A DNA stretch of 64,000 bases from Pseudomonadota bacterium (GTDB lineage Bacteria; Pseudomonadota; Alphaproteobacteria; Rhizobiales; Xanthobacteraceae): NCBI GenBank assembly GCA_018240595.1, contig JAFEFL010000042.1, positions 60,392-124,391 of the forward strand, in the 5' to 3' direction. Below, piece by piece: positions 8,382-16,312 of the stretch. The first letter of the stretch is position 1. Each line of letters opens with the position of its first letter. The notes beneath the pieces were generated by a model. It had not been told where the DNA came from and searched no databases. It saw only the letters and a program-made list of their open reading frames with translations. Made by a program: the position numbers and the translations under genes.

Positions 8382-9029
8382 TTATTCGGCCGCCGCAACG
8401 GGCAGCGCGGCGCCTTCATATTTGTCGAGAAACTGCTCGGCGCTCAACGCGCGAAAGTCCGCCAGCGTCGCGTGCAGGCGCTCGTGCGACCAGTCCCACC
8501 ACGCCAGCGCCAGCATGCGCTCGGCGACGCCCTTCGCAAAACGCGGCCGAAGCACGCGCGCCGGATTGCCGACCGCGATCGTGTATGGCGGCACGTTTTT
8601 GGTGACGACGGCGCCGGCTCCGACCACGGCGCCGGTACCGATCGACTTGCCGGCCAGCACGATGGCGCCATGACCGATCCAGACATCGTGGCCGATGCTG
8701 ACATGGAACGAACGCCGCCAGTTGAAGAACTCCTCCTCGTCGGCCGCGCCGTCGAAATAGGCGCTGGCGCGATAGGTGAAGTGCGACTGCGTCGCCCGGT
8801 GCATCGGGTGATTGCCCGGATTGATGCGCGTCATCGCCGCGATCGACGTGAACTTGCCGATAGTCGCATAGGCGATGTCGCTGTCATTGACGACATAGGA
8901 GTAATCGCCGAGCTCGACCTCCTGCAGCTTGGTGCGCGGACCCACTTCGGTATAGGCGCCGAGCGTCGAGCGCTTGACCGCCGCGGTCGGATCGACGAAG
9001 GGGGTGCGGGAAAGCTTGTTGTTGGCCAT
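8382..9029 (-). CDS. left-handed beta-helix (hexapeptide) acetyltransferase of phosphonate loci
   Basis: A 215-residue protein with the isoleucine-patch hexapeptide pattern ([37 protein letters not shown] read as consecutive turns) and the [17 protein letters not shown] segment seen in xenobiotic/chloramphenicol-type O- or N-acetyltransferases. The start at 9029 (MANNKLSR) is chosen over an in-frame codon 66 bases upstream because that extension is Arg-rich and unlike the family. Homologous proteins are common in phosphonate operons and may acetylate amino- or hydroxy-phosphonates. The acceptor is not known from sequence. It follows phnF by 52 bases and precedes the PhnM-like gene by 3. Confidence 0.85.
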   Translation of the reverse strand: MANNKLSRTPFVDPTAAVKRSTLGAYTEVGPRTKLQEVELGDYSYVVNDSDIAYATIGKFTSIAAMTRINPGNHPMHRATQSHFTYRASAYFDGAADEEEFFNWRRSFHVSIGHDVWIGHGAIVLAGKSIGTGAVVGAGAVVTKNVPPYTIAVGNPARVLRPRFAKGVAERMLALAWWDWSHERLHATLADFRALSAEQFLDKYEGAALPVAAAE

Positions 9030-9081
9030 GATGACAGCAGGACTCCATTTCAAGACAACCCGGTGACGGCGCCCCGCAATC

Positions 9082-9849
9082 CTAGCTTTCCACAATCAGC
9101 GCGACACGGTCGGCGGAAAACCGCGCGCGCGCCAGCATGATCGGCTCGTCGTTGTCGGTGACGTTGAGGCCCTCGGCGATCAGGATCGGCCGGTGCACCG
9201 ACAGCCGCAGCCGGCCGGCATCGACCGCGTCGGTGAATCCGGCGCTGATCCGCGTCCATTTGCGGCGATAGCTCTTGACGCCGAAGTGCTCGAGCATGCG
9301 GGTGATCGAGCGCAAGCGGCGAAACACCTTGGCGGCCTCGCCGTAGCGGTCGGCCGGCAGCCACGTCGTCGACACCGAGATCGGCACGCGGTCGGCGGCG
9401 CGCAGGATCTCCAGCCGCACCACCTCGTCGCCCGGATTGATGCCGAGATCGCGCGCGACGTCCTCGCTCGCGGCCTCGTGGCGATGGCCCTGCAGCCGCC
9501 CTTCCGCCTCGTGACCGGCCGCGGTCACGATCTCGGAGAACTTCATGCGCTGGCTGATCGGATAATTCAGCTTGTCGGTTTTGACGAAGGTGCCGCTGCC
9601 GCGCTCGGTGCGCACCAGCCCGCGCGCCGCCAGTTCCGCCATGGCGCGGCGCACCGTGTGCCGGTTGACGCCGTAGCGCGCGGCGATCTCGCTTTCGGCC
9701 GGCAGTTTCGAGCCGTTGTCGTGCTTGCCGACCAGGATCGCCTGCTCGAAATCGTCGGCAATGCAGCGCCACAGCATGACGCCGCGCGCCAGCAGGTCGT
9801 CTCGATCGGACGTGCCTTTCGAGGCGCCTCGGGGGGTGCGAGTCAGCAT
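9082..9849 (-). CDS. phnF: phosphonate-operon transcriptional regulator PhnF (GntR/HutC type)
   Basis: A 255-residue regulator with an N-terminal winged helix-turn-helix ([41 protein letters not shown], about residues 49-89) and a C-terminal UTRA effector domain. This is the HutC branch of the GntR family to which PhnF belongs. The gene is divergent from phnG, and the gap between them holds two strong palindromes, the expected binding sites. It probably represses both directions until a phosphonate-derived ligand binds. The start at 9849 leaves about 25 residues before the HTH; a start nearer the domain is possible. Confidence 0.92.
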   Translation of the reverse strand: MLTRTPRGASKGTSDRDDLLARGVMLWRCIADDFEQAILVGKHDNGSKLPAESEIAARYGVNRHTVRRAMAELAARGLVRTERGSGTFVKTDKLNYPISQRMKFSEIVTAAGHEAEGRLQGHRHEAASEDVARDLGINPGDEVVRLEILRAADRVPISVSTTWLPADRYGEAAKVFRRLRSITRMLEHFGVKSYRRKWTRISAGFTDAVDAGRLRLSVHRPILIAEGLNVTDNDEPIMLARARFSADRVALIVES

Positions 9850-9884
9850 AGCGGCCCTGTCATCACAGCGTCACGGCTGCGCAT

Positions 9885-9918
9885 TTATAACTTGTCTATT
9901 GCACTAGACAAGTTATAA
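9885..9918. promoter_or_regulatory. candidate PhnF operator 1
   Basis: A perfect inverted repeat with 14-bp arms, TTATAACTTGTCTA (9885-9898) and TAGACAAGTTATAA (9905-9918), around a 6-base spacer. It sits 36 bases upstream of the phnF start codon, in the divergent phnF/phnG promoter region. The symmetry and position fit a dimeric GntR-type repressor. The TATAAC-like ends could also serve as -10 elements, which would place repressor on the promoter. Confidence 0.75.
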
Positions 9919-9922
9919 CGGC

Positions 9923-9946
9923 ACTTGTCTAGTCCGCTAGACAACT
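9923..9946. promoter_or_regulatory. candidate PhnF operator 2
   Basis: A second copy of the same core: ACTTGTCTA (9923-9931) and TAGACAACT (9938-9946), pairing at eight of nine positions around a 6-base spacer. The TTGTCTA-N6-TAGACAA core is identical to operator 1. The two centres are 33 bp apart, close to three helical turns, so two dimers would sit on one face of the DNA. It lies 24 bases upstream of the chosen phnG start. Confidence 0.75.
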
Positions 9947-9969
9947 TTCCGCAAGGCCGACGTGACGCC

Positions 9970-10437
9970 ATGAACCGACCCGATCCCGCCGCCGGAGACC
10001 TCGAGCAAAGGCGCGAAGCGCTGGGCGTGCTGGCGCGCGCCGAATCGCGGGATATTGCGGACGGCCTGCGTCAGCTGGATGACGGCCTTGCCTACTCGGA
10101 ACCGCGGCCGCCGGAAATCGGCCTCGTCATGCTGCGCGGCCGCATCGGCTCGCGCGGCGCGCCGTTCAACGCCGGCGAAGCCACCGTCACCCGCGCCGCC
10201 GTGCAATTGTCCTCGGGCGAAATGGGCTTCGGTTATGTGCTGGGCCGCGATCGCGAAAAGGCACGGATGGTCGCCTTGTGCGACGCGCTCTGGCAGGTCG
10301 CCGAGCGCCGCGATGCCGTCGAGACGCGCGTGCTGGCGCCGCTGCGCAGCAAACAGAAAGAGAAGAAGGAACTCGAGCGCGCCCGCACCGCGGCGACGCG
10401 CGTCGACTTCTTCACCCTGGTGCGCGGAGAGGACTGA
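9970..10437 (+). CDS. phnG: C-P lyase core subunit PhnG
   Basis: A 155-residue subunit of the PhnGHIJ core complex, close to the usual length of about 150. It matches the family with RREALGVLARAESRDI near the start, PEIGLVMLRGRIGSRGAPFNAGEATVTRAAVQL and GYVLGRDREKARMVALCDAL. With PhnI, it helps attach the phosphonate to ribose triphosphate. The frame extends upstream into operator 2, but ATG 9970 is chosen because the PhnG fold begins with RREALGV and a start inside the operator is unlikely. It is the first gene of the plus-strand phn operon; phnH begins 2 bases after its stop. Confidence 0.94.
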   Translation: MNRPDPAAGDLEQRREALGVLARAESRDIADGLRQLDDGLAYSEPRPPEIGLVMLRGRIGSRGAPFNAGEATVTRAAVQLSSGEMGFGYVLGRDREKARMVALCDALWQVAERRDAVETRVLAPLRSKQKEKKELERARTAATRVDFFTLVRGED

Positions 10438-10439
10438 GC

Positions 10440-11033
10440 ATGCTCGACATCACCGCCAACACCCCGGAGTTCGATCCCGCTTACGCCAGCCAGGCCGCGT
10501 TTCGCGCGCTGATGGAATGCATGGCGCGGCCGGGGCAGATTCGCAGCCTCAAAGGTGTCGATGCCCCCGCGCCCTTCGCGCCGGCGACCGCGGCGCTGAT
10601 CAAGAGCCTCGCCGATTACGAAACGCCGCTGTGGCTCGATCCTGCTTTTGCCGCCGCGCCGCAGGCCGCCGAGTGGATCCGCTTCCACACCGGCGCGCCG
10701 CTCGTCGGCGATCCGGCGGCCGCCGCTTTCGCGCTGATCGGTAACGCCCGCGCGCTGCCCGGCTTCGCGCAGTTCGCGCAAGGCACGTCGGAATATCCCG
10801 ATCGCTCGACGACCTTGATCGTGCAGATCGAGGCTTTCAGCGGCGATGCCATCACGCTCAAGGGCCCCGGCATCAAGACGGCGCAGCGACTCGCCGCCAC
10901 GCCGCTGCCGGCCGATTTCGCCGCGCGCATGAAGGACAATCGCGCGCTGTTCCCGCGCGGCATCGACCTCGTCTTCGTCGCCGGCACCGACATCGCGGCG
11001 CTGCCGCGCTCGGTCATGATCGAGGAACGCTGA
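10440..11033 (+). CDS. phnH: C-P lyase core subunit PhnH
   Basis: A 197-residue subunit of the PhnGHIJ complex (usual length about 195). Recognisable features are YASQAAFRALMECMARPGQI at the N-terminus, typical of PhnH, and GPGIKTAQRL with FPRGIDLVFV in the C-terminal half. PhnH is a structural member of the core with a fold related to PLP-dependent transferases but without cofactor. The ATG at 10440 lies 2 bases after the phnG stop, and phnI begins 3 bases after this stop, so expression is coupled. Confidence 0.94.
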   Translation: MLDITANTPEFDPAYASQAAFRALMECMARPGQIRSLKGVDAPAPFAPATAALIKSLADYETPLWLDPAFAAAPQAAEWIRFHTGAPLVGDPAAAAFALIGNARALPGFAQFAQGTSEYPDRSTTLIVQIEAFSGDAITLKGPGIKTAQRLAATPLPADFAARMKDNRALFPRGIDLVFVAGTDIAALPRSVMIEER

Positions 11034-11036
11034 ACC

Positions 11037-12140
11037 ATGTATGTCGCAGTCAAAGGCGGCGAACGCGCCATCGACAATGCCCACAAGCTGCTCGCCGATG
11101 CCCGGCGCGGCGATCGCGACGTGCCGGAAGTGTCGCTCGACCAGATCGACAACCAGCTTGCGCTCGCCGTCGATCGCGTGATGTCGGAAGGCTCGCTGTA
11201 CGACCGCGAACTCGCCTCGCTCGCCATCAAGCAGGCGCGCGGCGACCTGATCGAGGCGATCTTCCTGTTGCGCGCCTACCGCACGACGCTGCCGCGCTTC
11301 GGTGCTTCCGAGCCGCTCGACACCGGCGCCATGGATATCCGCCGCCGCGTCTCGGCGACGTTCAAGGATTTGCCGGGCGGCCAGGTGCTCGGCCCGACTT
11401 TCGATTACACCCATCGCCTGCTCGACCACACCTTGGCCGAACAGAGCGACGTCGAAGAGCCCGCGACCGCGCCGGCCGAAGCCGGTCGCTTCAAGTCGGT
11501 CGCCGAATTGCTCGCCGGCGGCGGCCTGATCGAGGACGACGATCCGCCGGCCGGCGACGTCGGCGACCTCACCCGCGAGCCGCTGTCATTCCCCGCCAAG
11601 CGCGACCTGCGTTTGCAGAATCTGGCGCGCGGCGACGAAGGCTTCCTGCTGGCGCTCGGCTATTCGACGCAGCGCGGCTTCGGCCGCACGCATCCTTTCG
11701 CCGGCGAAATCCGTTACGGCGAGGTCGAGGTCGAATTCTTCGCCGAGGACGCCGGCTTCGCCGTGCCGCTCGGTTCGATCGCCGTCACCGAGTGCCAGAT
11801 GGTCAACCAGTTCACCGGCAGCGCCAATCGCGCGCCGTGCTTCACGCGCGGCTACGGCCTCGTGTTCGGCCAGAGCGAACGCAAGGCCATGGCCATGGCC
11901 CTGGTCGACCGCGCGCTGCGCGCCCGCGAACTCGGCGAGGAGACCGGCGCGCCGGCGCAGGACGAGGAGTTCGTGCTCAGCCATTCCGACAATGTGCAGG
12001 CGACCGGCTTCGTCGAGCATCTGAAGCTGCCGCATTACGTCGATTTCCAGTCCGAGCTCGGGCTGCTGCGCAAGCTGCAAGCGGAGTTTCACGCCCGCGA
12101 TGCGCACACTGAGACGCCGATACAGGATGCCGCCGAATGA
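11037..12140 (+). CDS. phnI: C-P lyase core subunit PhnI (nucleosidase)
   Basis: A 367-residue protein, the subunit that with PhnG, PhnH and PhnL replaces adenine of ATP with a phosphonate to give ribose-1-phosphonate 5-triphosphate. It starts with the canonical MYVAVKGGERAI and contains SLDQIDNQLALAVDRVMSEGSLYD and LALGYSTQRGFGRTHPFAGEIRYG, a highly conserved PhnI block. It overlaps phnJ by 4 bases (ATGA). No missing motif is seen. Confidence 0.96.
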   Translation: MYVAVKGGERAIDNAHKLLADARRGDRDVPEVSLDQIDNQLALAVDRVMSEGSLYDRELASLAIKQARGDLIEAIFLLRAYRTTLPRFGASEPLDTGAMDIRRRVSATFKDLPGGQVLGPTFDYTHRLLDHTLAEQSDVEEPATAPAEAGRFKSVAELLAGGGLIEDDDPPAGDVGDLTREPLSFPAKRDLRLQNLARGDEGFLLALGYSTQRGFGRTHPFAGEIRYGEVEVEFFAEDAGFAVPLGSIAVTECQMVNQFTGSANRAPCFTRGYGLVFGQSERKAMAMALVDRALRARELGEETGAPAQDEEFVLSHSDNVQATGFVEHLKLPHYVDFQSELGLLRKLQAEFHARDAHTETPIQDAAE

Positions 12141-13033
12141 GCGCCCCGGTTTACAACTTCGCCTATCTCGACGAGCAGACCAAGCGCATGATCCGGCGCG
12201 CGATCCTGAAAGCGATCGCCATTCCCGGCTATCAGGTGCCGTTCGCCTCGCGTGAAATGCCGATGCCCTACGGCTGGGGCACCGGCGGCGTGCAGATCAC
12301 GGCCTCGATCCTCGGCCCCGACGACAAGCTCAAGGTCATCGATCAGGGCTCCGACGACACCACCAATGCGGTGTCGATCCGCAAGTTCTTCGTTAAGACC
12401 GCCGGCGTCGAGACGACGACGAAGACGAACGAAGCCACCGTGATCCAGACGCGCCACCGCATCCCGGAGCAGGCGCTGACCGAGGACCAGGTGCTGGTCT
12501 ATCAGGTGCCGATCCCGGAGCCGCTGCGCTTCCTCGAGCCGCGCGAGACGGAAACGCGGCGCATGCATGCGCTGTCGGAATACGGCCTGATGCATGTCAA
12601 ACTCTACGAGGACATCGCCCGCCACGGCCATATCGCCACGACCTACGCCTATCCGGTCGAGGTCGGTGGCCGCTACGTCATGGACCCCTCGCCGATCCCG
12701 AAGTTCGACAATCCGAAATTGTCGGACAGCCCCGCGCTGCAATTGTTCGGCGCCGGGCGCGAGAAGCGCATCTATGCCATCCCGCCTTATACGCATGTGA
12801 AGTCGCTCGACTTCGAGGATCACCCGTTCGAGCCCTACCGCCACGATGCGCAATGCGAGCTGTGCGGCGCGATGAACTCCTATCTCGACGAAGTCATCAC
12901 CGACGACGCCGGCAGCCGCATGTTCGTCTGTTCGGATACCGATTTCTGCGAGGACCGCCGCGCCGCCGGCCATCACGGACCGCAGGGCGGCCCCGCCGCG
13001 GCGGCGACGAAGGAGGAAAGCGCCCATGGTTGA
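12137..13033 (+). CDS. phnJ: C-P lyase PhnJ, radical SAM carbon-phosphorus bond-cleaving enzyme
   Basis: The catalytic subunit that breaks the C-P bond with S-adenosylmethionine and an iron-sulfur cluster. The 298 residues carry the family signature: Cys240 and Cys243 (CELC), Cys265 in FVCSDTDFC and Cys271. By alignment with E. coli PhnJ, the first three hold the 4Fe-4S cluster and the last is the thiyl-radical cysteine; all are present, so the enzyme should be active. GWGTGGVQIT and SDDTTNAVSIR are further family blocks. The C-terminus continues in a short Ala/Gly tail that overlaps the next gene by 8 bases. Confidence 0.97.
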   Translation: MSAPVYNFAYLDEQTKRMIRRAILKAIAIPGYQVPFASREMPMPYGWGTGGVQITASILGPDDKLKVIDQGSDDTTNAVSIRKFFVKTAGVETTTKTNEATVIQTRHRIPEQALTEDQVLVYQVPIPEPLRFLEPRETETRRMHALSEYGLMHVKLYEDIARHGHIATTYAYPVEVGGRYVMDPSPIPKFDNPKLSDSPALQLFGAGREKRIYAIPPYTHVKSLDFEDHPFEPYRHDAQCELCGAMNSYLDEVITDDAGSRMFVCSDTDFCEDRRAAGHHGPQGGPAAAATKEESAHG

Positions 13034-13505
13034 CGCCGACGCCATCGACGCCGTCACCATCCGCGAAGCCGAGAAGCGCGACCTGCCCGGCGTGCTGGCG
13101 CTCTACGCGCAGCCGGATCTCGACGACGGCAAGGTGCTGCCGATGATCGACGCCGAGCGCATCTTCGAGCGCTTTGCCCGCTATCCGGACTACACGCTCT
13201 ATGTCGCCGAGCTCGACGGCCGCATCGTCGGCACTTTCGCGCTGCTGGTCATGGACAATCTCGGACATCTCGGCGCGCCGTCGGCCGTGGTCGAGGACGT
13301 CGCCGTCGGGCCGGTGCTGCACGGCCGCGGCGTCGGCCGCGCCATGATGGCCTTCGCCATGGAACGCGCCAGGGACAAGCACTGCTACAAGATCGTGCTG
13401 TCCTCGAACGCCAAGCGCGAGCGCGCGCACGCCTTCTACGAACAGATCGGCTTCGAACGGCACGGCTACAGCTTCCGCGTCGTCTTCGACGAGGTGACGG
13501 CATGA
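13026..13505 (+). CDS. GNAT N-acetyltransferase within the phn operon (PhnO-like role)
   Basis: A 159-residue Gcn5-related acetyltransferase. The acetyl-CoA site is visible as VEDVAVGPVLHGRGVGRAMM (R/Q-x-x-G-x-G/A motif), followed by SSNAKRERAHAFYEQIGFERHG. It lies between phnJ and phnK, overlapping phnJ by 8 bases and phnK by 4. In E. coli the phn operon carries PhnO, a GNAT enzyme that acetylates aminoalkylphosphonates before C-P lyase acts. Position suggests the same job, but this protein could be a different GNAT subfamily, so no symbol is given. Confidence 0.88.
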   Translation: MVDADAIDAVTIREAEKRDLPGVLALYAQPDLDDGKVLPMIDAERIFERFARYPDYTLYVAELDGRIVGTFALLVMDNLGHLGAPSAVVEDVAVGPVLHGRGVGRAMMAFAMERARDKHCYKIVLSSNAKRERAHAFYEQIGFERHGYSFRVVFDEVTA

Positions 13506-14290
13506 TGTCCGACGAAAACGACCGGCCGCTGCTCGTCGCCGAGGGCCTGACCAAATATTACGGCCGCCAGCTCGGCTGCCGCGACGCCTCGTTCGAACTG
13601 TACGAAGGCGAGGTGATGGCCGTGGTCGGCGAATCCGGCTCCGGCAAATCGACCTTGCTGCAACTCCTGTCCACCCAGATCGAACCGAGCGAGGGCCGCG
13701 TGCTCTATCGCATGCGCGATGGCGCGGTGAAGAGCCTGTGGGACATGACCGAGCCGGAGCGCCGTTTCCTGCTGCGCACCGACTGGGGCTATGTGCATCA
13801 GGATCCGCAGCACGGCCTGCGCATGGGCGTGTCCGCCGGCGGCAATGTCGGCGAACGCCTGATGGCGGTCGGCCAGCGCAATTACGGCAACATCCGCGCG
13901 GTCGCCGCCGACTGGCTCGGCCGCGTCGAGATCCCGCAGGACCGCATCGACGACACGCCGCGCACCTATTCCGGCGGCATGCGCCAGCGCCTGCAGATCG
14001 CGCGCAACCTCGTCACCGCGCCGCGCCTCATCTTCATGGACGAGCCGACCGGCGGCCTCGACGTCTCGGTGCAGGCGCGCCTGCTCGACCTGTTGCGCCG
14101 CATCGTTTCGGAAATGCGCATCGCCGCCATCGTCGTCACCCACGACCTCGCGGTGGCGCGGCTGTTGTCGAACCGCATCATGGTGATGAAGGGCGGCGAG
14201 GTGATCGAGGCCGGCCTCACCGACCAGGTGCTCGACGATCCGCACCAGCCTTACACCCAGCTTCTCGTGTCATCGATCCTGCCGGTGTGA
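13502..14290 (+). CDS. phnK: C-P lyase ABC-type ATPase PhnK
   Basis: A 262-residue ABC ATPase that docks on the PhnGHIJ core rather than driving transport. It has Walker A GESGSGKST (43-51), the PhnK-typical VHQDPQHGLRMGVSAGGNVGERLMA, signature YSGGMRQRLQ, Walker B LIFMDEPTGGLD and the switch in VVTHDLAVARLL. ATG 13502 overlaps the stop of the GNAT gene by 4 bases, with a second ATG directly after it. It is separated from phnL by 145 bases that contain a dispersed palindrome. Confidence 0.95.
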   Translation: MMSDENDRPLLVAEGLTKYYGRQLGCRDASFELYEGEVMAVVGESGSGKSTLLQLLSTQIEPSEGRVLYRMRDGAVKSLWDMTEPERRFLLRTDWGYVHQDPQHGLRMGVSAGGNVGERLMAVGQRNYGNIRAVAADWLGRVEIPQDRIDDTPRTYSGGMRQRLQIARNLVTAPRLIFMDEPTGGLDVSVQARLLDLLRRIVSEMRIAAIVVTHDLAVARLLSNRIMVMKGGEVIEAGLTDQVLDDPHQPYTQLLVSSILPV

Positions 14291-14315
14291 CAAATGGGGC
14301 CCGCGCAACACACTT

Positions 14316-14408
14316 CTCCGTTCGTCCCCGCGAAAGCGGGGACCCAGAACAGTTTGCCAGGCAAGGGTATGAAGAACTGGGTTCCCGCTTGCGCGGGAAC
14401 GAACGGAG
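14316..14408. repeat. dispersed palindromic repeat, copy 1
   Basis: A 93-base imperfect palindrome whose outer arms (CTCCGTTCGTCCCCGCGA... and ...GCGCGGGAACGAACGGAG) pair over about 30 bases. Each arm also contains its own small hairpin (CCCCGCGAAAGCGGGG and TTCCCGCTTGCGCGGGAA). A near-identical element lies at 63133-63226. It separates phnK from phnL. Extragenic palindromes of this kind are common in Rhizobiales and may fold in mRNA or act as REP-like elements. Confidence 0.85.
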
Positions 14409-14435
14409 TTTGCGGCACGCTCGCTGGAGACAACA

Positions 14436-15131
14436 ATGCCCGCGCTTGAACTCAAGGACGTCGCCAAGACTTTCACCATGCATCTGCAGGGCGGCCTCAA
14501 GCTGTCGGTACTGCGCGATGTCACGTTTGCCGCCGAGCCCGGCCAGTGTGTTGTGCTCACCGGGCCGTCCGGCGCCGGCAAGTCGTCGATCCTGAAGCTG
14601 ATCTACGGCAACTACCGCTGCGATGAAGGCGCCATCCTGGTGCGCGACGGCGATACCACGGTCGATCTTGCCGTCGCAGCGCCGCGCCGCATTTTGGCGG
14701 TGCGCCGCCGCGCACTCGGCTACGTCACCCAGTTCCTGCGCGCCGTGCCGCGCGTGTCGGCGCTCGACATCGTCGCCGAGCCGCTGATCGCCGAAGGCGC
14801 CGCCGCCGACGAAGCCAAGGGGCGGGCCGCCGCCATGCTCAAGCGCTTCAACGTCCCGGAGCGGCTGTGGAGCCTGCCGCCGGCGACCTTCTCCGGCGGC
14901 GAGCAGCAGCGCATCAATCTGGCGCGCGGCCTGCTGCCCGAGCATCCGATCCTGCTATTGGACGAGCCTACCGCTTCGCTCGACGCCAGGAACCGCGCCG
15001 TGGTCGTCGATATCGTGCGCGAGCGCAAAGCGCGCGGCGCCGCCATCGTCGCCATCGTCCATGACGAGCAGGTCCGCGACGACATTGCCGACGTCGCCGT
15101 CGACGTCACCCGATTTGCCACCGCCGCCTAG
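14436..15131 (+). CDS. phnL: C-P lyase ABC-type ATPase PhnL
   Basis: A 231-residue ABC ATPase, the second one of the C-P lyase system, which joins PhnK on the core complex. Motifs are Walker A GPSGAGKSS (43-51), YVTQFLRAVPRVSALDIVAEPL (a PhnL-specific segment), signature FSGGEQQRINLARGL, Walker B ILLLDEPTASLD and the switch IVHDEQVRDD. The N-terminal KTFTMHLQGGLKLSVLRDV is also diagnostic. The palindrome upstream makes independent or reduced expression relative to phnK possible. phnM starts 6 bases after its stop. Confidence 0.95.
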   Translation: MPALELKDVAKTFTMHLQGGLKLSVLRDVTFAAEPGQCVVLTGPSGAGKSSILKLIYGNYRCDEGAILVRDGDTTVDLAVAAPRRILAVRRRALGYVTQFLRAVPRVSALDIVAEPLIAEGAAADEAKGRAAAMLKRFNVPERLWSLPPATFSGGEQQRINLARGLLPEHPILLLDEPTASLDARNRAVVVDIVRERKARGAAIVAIVHDEQVRDDIADVAVDVTRFATAA

Positions 15132-15137
15132 AGCACC

Positions 15138-16298
15138 ATGTCCGAAACAACCATCATCGAAAATGCCCGCATCGTCCTCGCCGAGGCGGTGATCGAGCGC
15201 GGCTATGTCGTCCTCGACGACGGCAATATCGCCGAGATCGGCGAAGGCCACGCGCCGGAGCGCGGCCGAATCAACCATATCGACGCCGAAGGCGACCTGC
15301 TGCTGCCCGGCCTCGTCGAGTTGCACACCGATCATCTCGAAGCCCATGTGCAGCCGCGGCCGAAGGTGCAATGGGATCCGGTCTCCGCGGTGGTGTCCTA
15401 CGACGCGCAGATCGCCACCAGCGGCATCACCACCGTGCTCGATTCGCTGCGCGTCTGGCGCGAGGAAGGCGCCGACGCCGCCGACGGCCAGGCCGCCATG
15501 CTGTCCGGCGCCATCGACCGCGCCCGCGCCGCTGGCCTGCTGCGCGTCGATCACTTCCTGCATCTGCGCTGCGAAGTGCCGATGCCGAAGGTGGTCGTCG
15601 ATGCCGCCGACCTCATCACCCGGCCGGACGTGCGCCTGCTGTCGCTAATGGATCACACGCCGGGCCAGCGCCAGTTTCAGGATGCGGGCAAGCTGCGCGA
15701 TTACTATCGCGGCAAATCCGGCGGCATGACCGAGGCTGAGCTCGACGAGATGTTCGCCCGCCGTATCTCGCATTCGGAGAAGTACGCGCCGCAGAACTAC
15801 AAGGGCTTGGTCGATTTGGCGCAAAAGCACGGCACGCCTTTGGCCAGCCACGACGACACCACGGCGGAGCATGTCGAGCAGGCGATCAGGGACAAGGTCG
15901 CCATTGCCGAATTCCCGACCAATGTCCCCTCCGCTGAAGGCCTGCACGCCAGCGGCATCAAGGTAATGATGGGCGCGCCGAACCTCGTGCGCGGCGGCTC
16001 GCATTCCGGCAATGTCGCCACCGCCGAACTGGCGCGCGCCGGCCTGCTCGACCTGATGTCGTCGGATTACGTGCCGTCGAGCCTGCTGCTCGCGGCGCTG
16101 ATGCTGCCGAGGGCGGCGCCGAACTACGACCTGCCCGCCGCCATCCGCACGGTGTCGAAGACGCCGGCCGAAGCGGTCGGCCTCACCGATCGCGGCGAGA
16201 TCGCCGCCGGCAAGCGCGCCGACGTCATCCGCGTTCATGTCGCGCCGGAAGGGGCGGCGGTGCGCAGCGTCTGGAGCGGCGGCCGCCGGGTCGCCTGA
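15138..16298 (+). CDS. phnM: alpha-D-ribose 1-methylphosphonate 5-triphosphate diphosphatase PhnM
   Basis: The canonical PhnM of the pathway: it removes pyrophosphate from ribose-1-phosphonate 5-triphosphate to give the PhnJ substrate. The 386 residues show amidohydrolase metal motifs and family blocks LPGLVELHTDHLEAH, HFLHLRCEVP, LLSLMDHTPGQRQF, LASHDDTTAEH, KVMMGAPNLVRGGSHSGN and LMSSDYVPSSLL, closely following E. coli PhnM. It ends the plus-strand phn operon, and its stop is 14 bases from the stop of the convergent kinase-like gene. A second, divergent PhnM is encoded at 7227-8378. Confidence 0.95.
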   Translation: MSETTIIENARIVLAEAVIERGYVVLDDGNIAEIGEGHAPERGRINHIDAEGDLLLPGLVELHTDHLEAHVQPRPKVQWDPVSAVVSYDAQIATSGITTVLDSLRVWREEGADAADGQAAMLSGAIDRARAAGLLRVDHFLHLRCEVPMPKVVVDAADLITRPDVRLLSLMDHTPGQRQFQDAGKLRDYYRGKSGGMTEAELDEMFARRISHSEKYAPQNYKGLVDLAQKHGTPLASHDDTTAEHVEQAIRDKVAIAEFPTNVPSAEGLHASGIKVMMGAPNLVRGGSHSGNVATAELARAGLLDLMSSDYVPSSLLLAALMLPRAAPNYDLPAAIRTVSKTPAEAVGLTDRGEIAAGKRADVIRVHVAPEGAAVRSVWSGGRRVA

Positions 16299-16312
16299 GC
16301 CGACGCCGGCGG

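Noticed and set aside
7206..9140. Plus-strand open frame of 644 codons
   Set aside because: It is antisense to the PhnM-like gene and the acetyltransferase; its translation is Arg/Ala/His/Asp-rich without motifs, as expected opposite high-GC genes.
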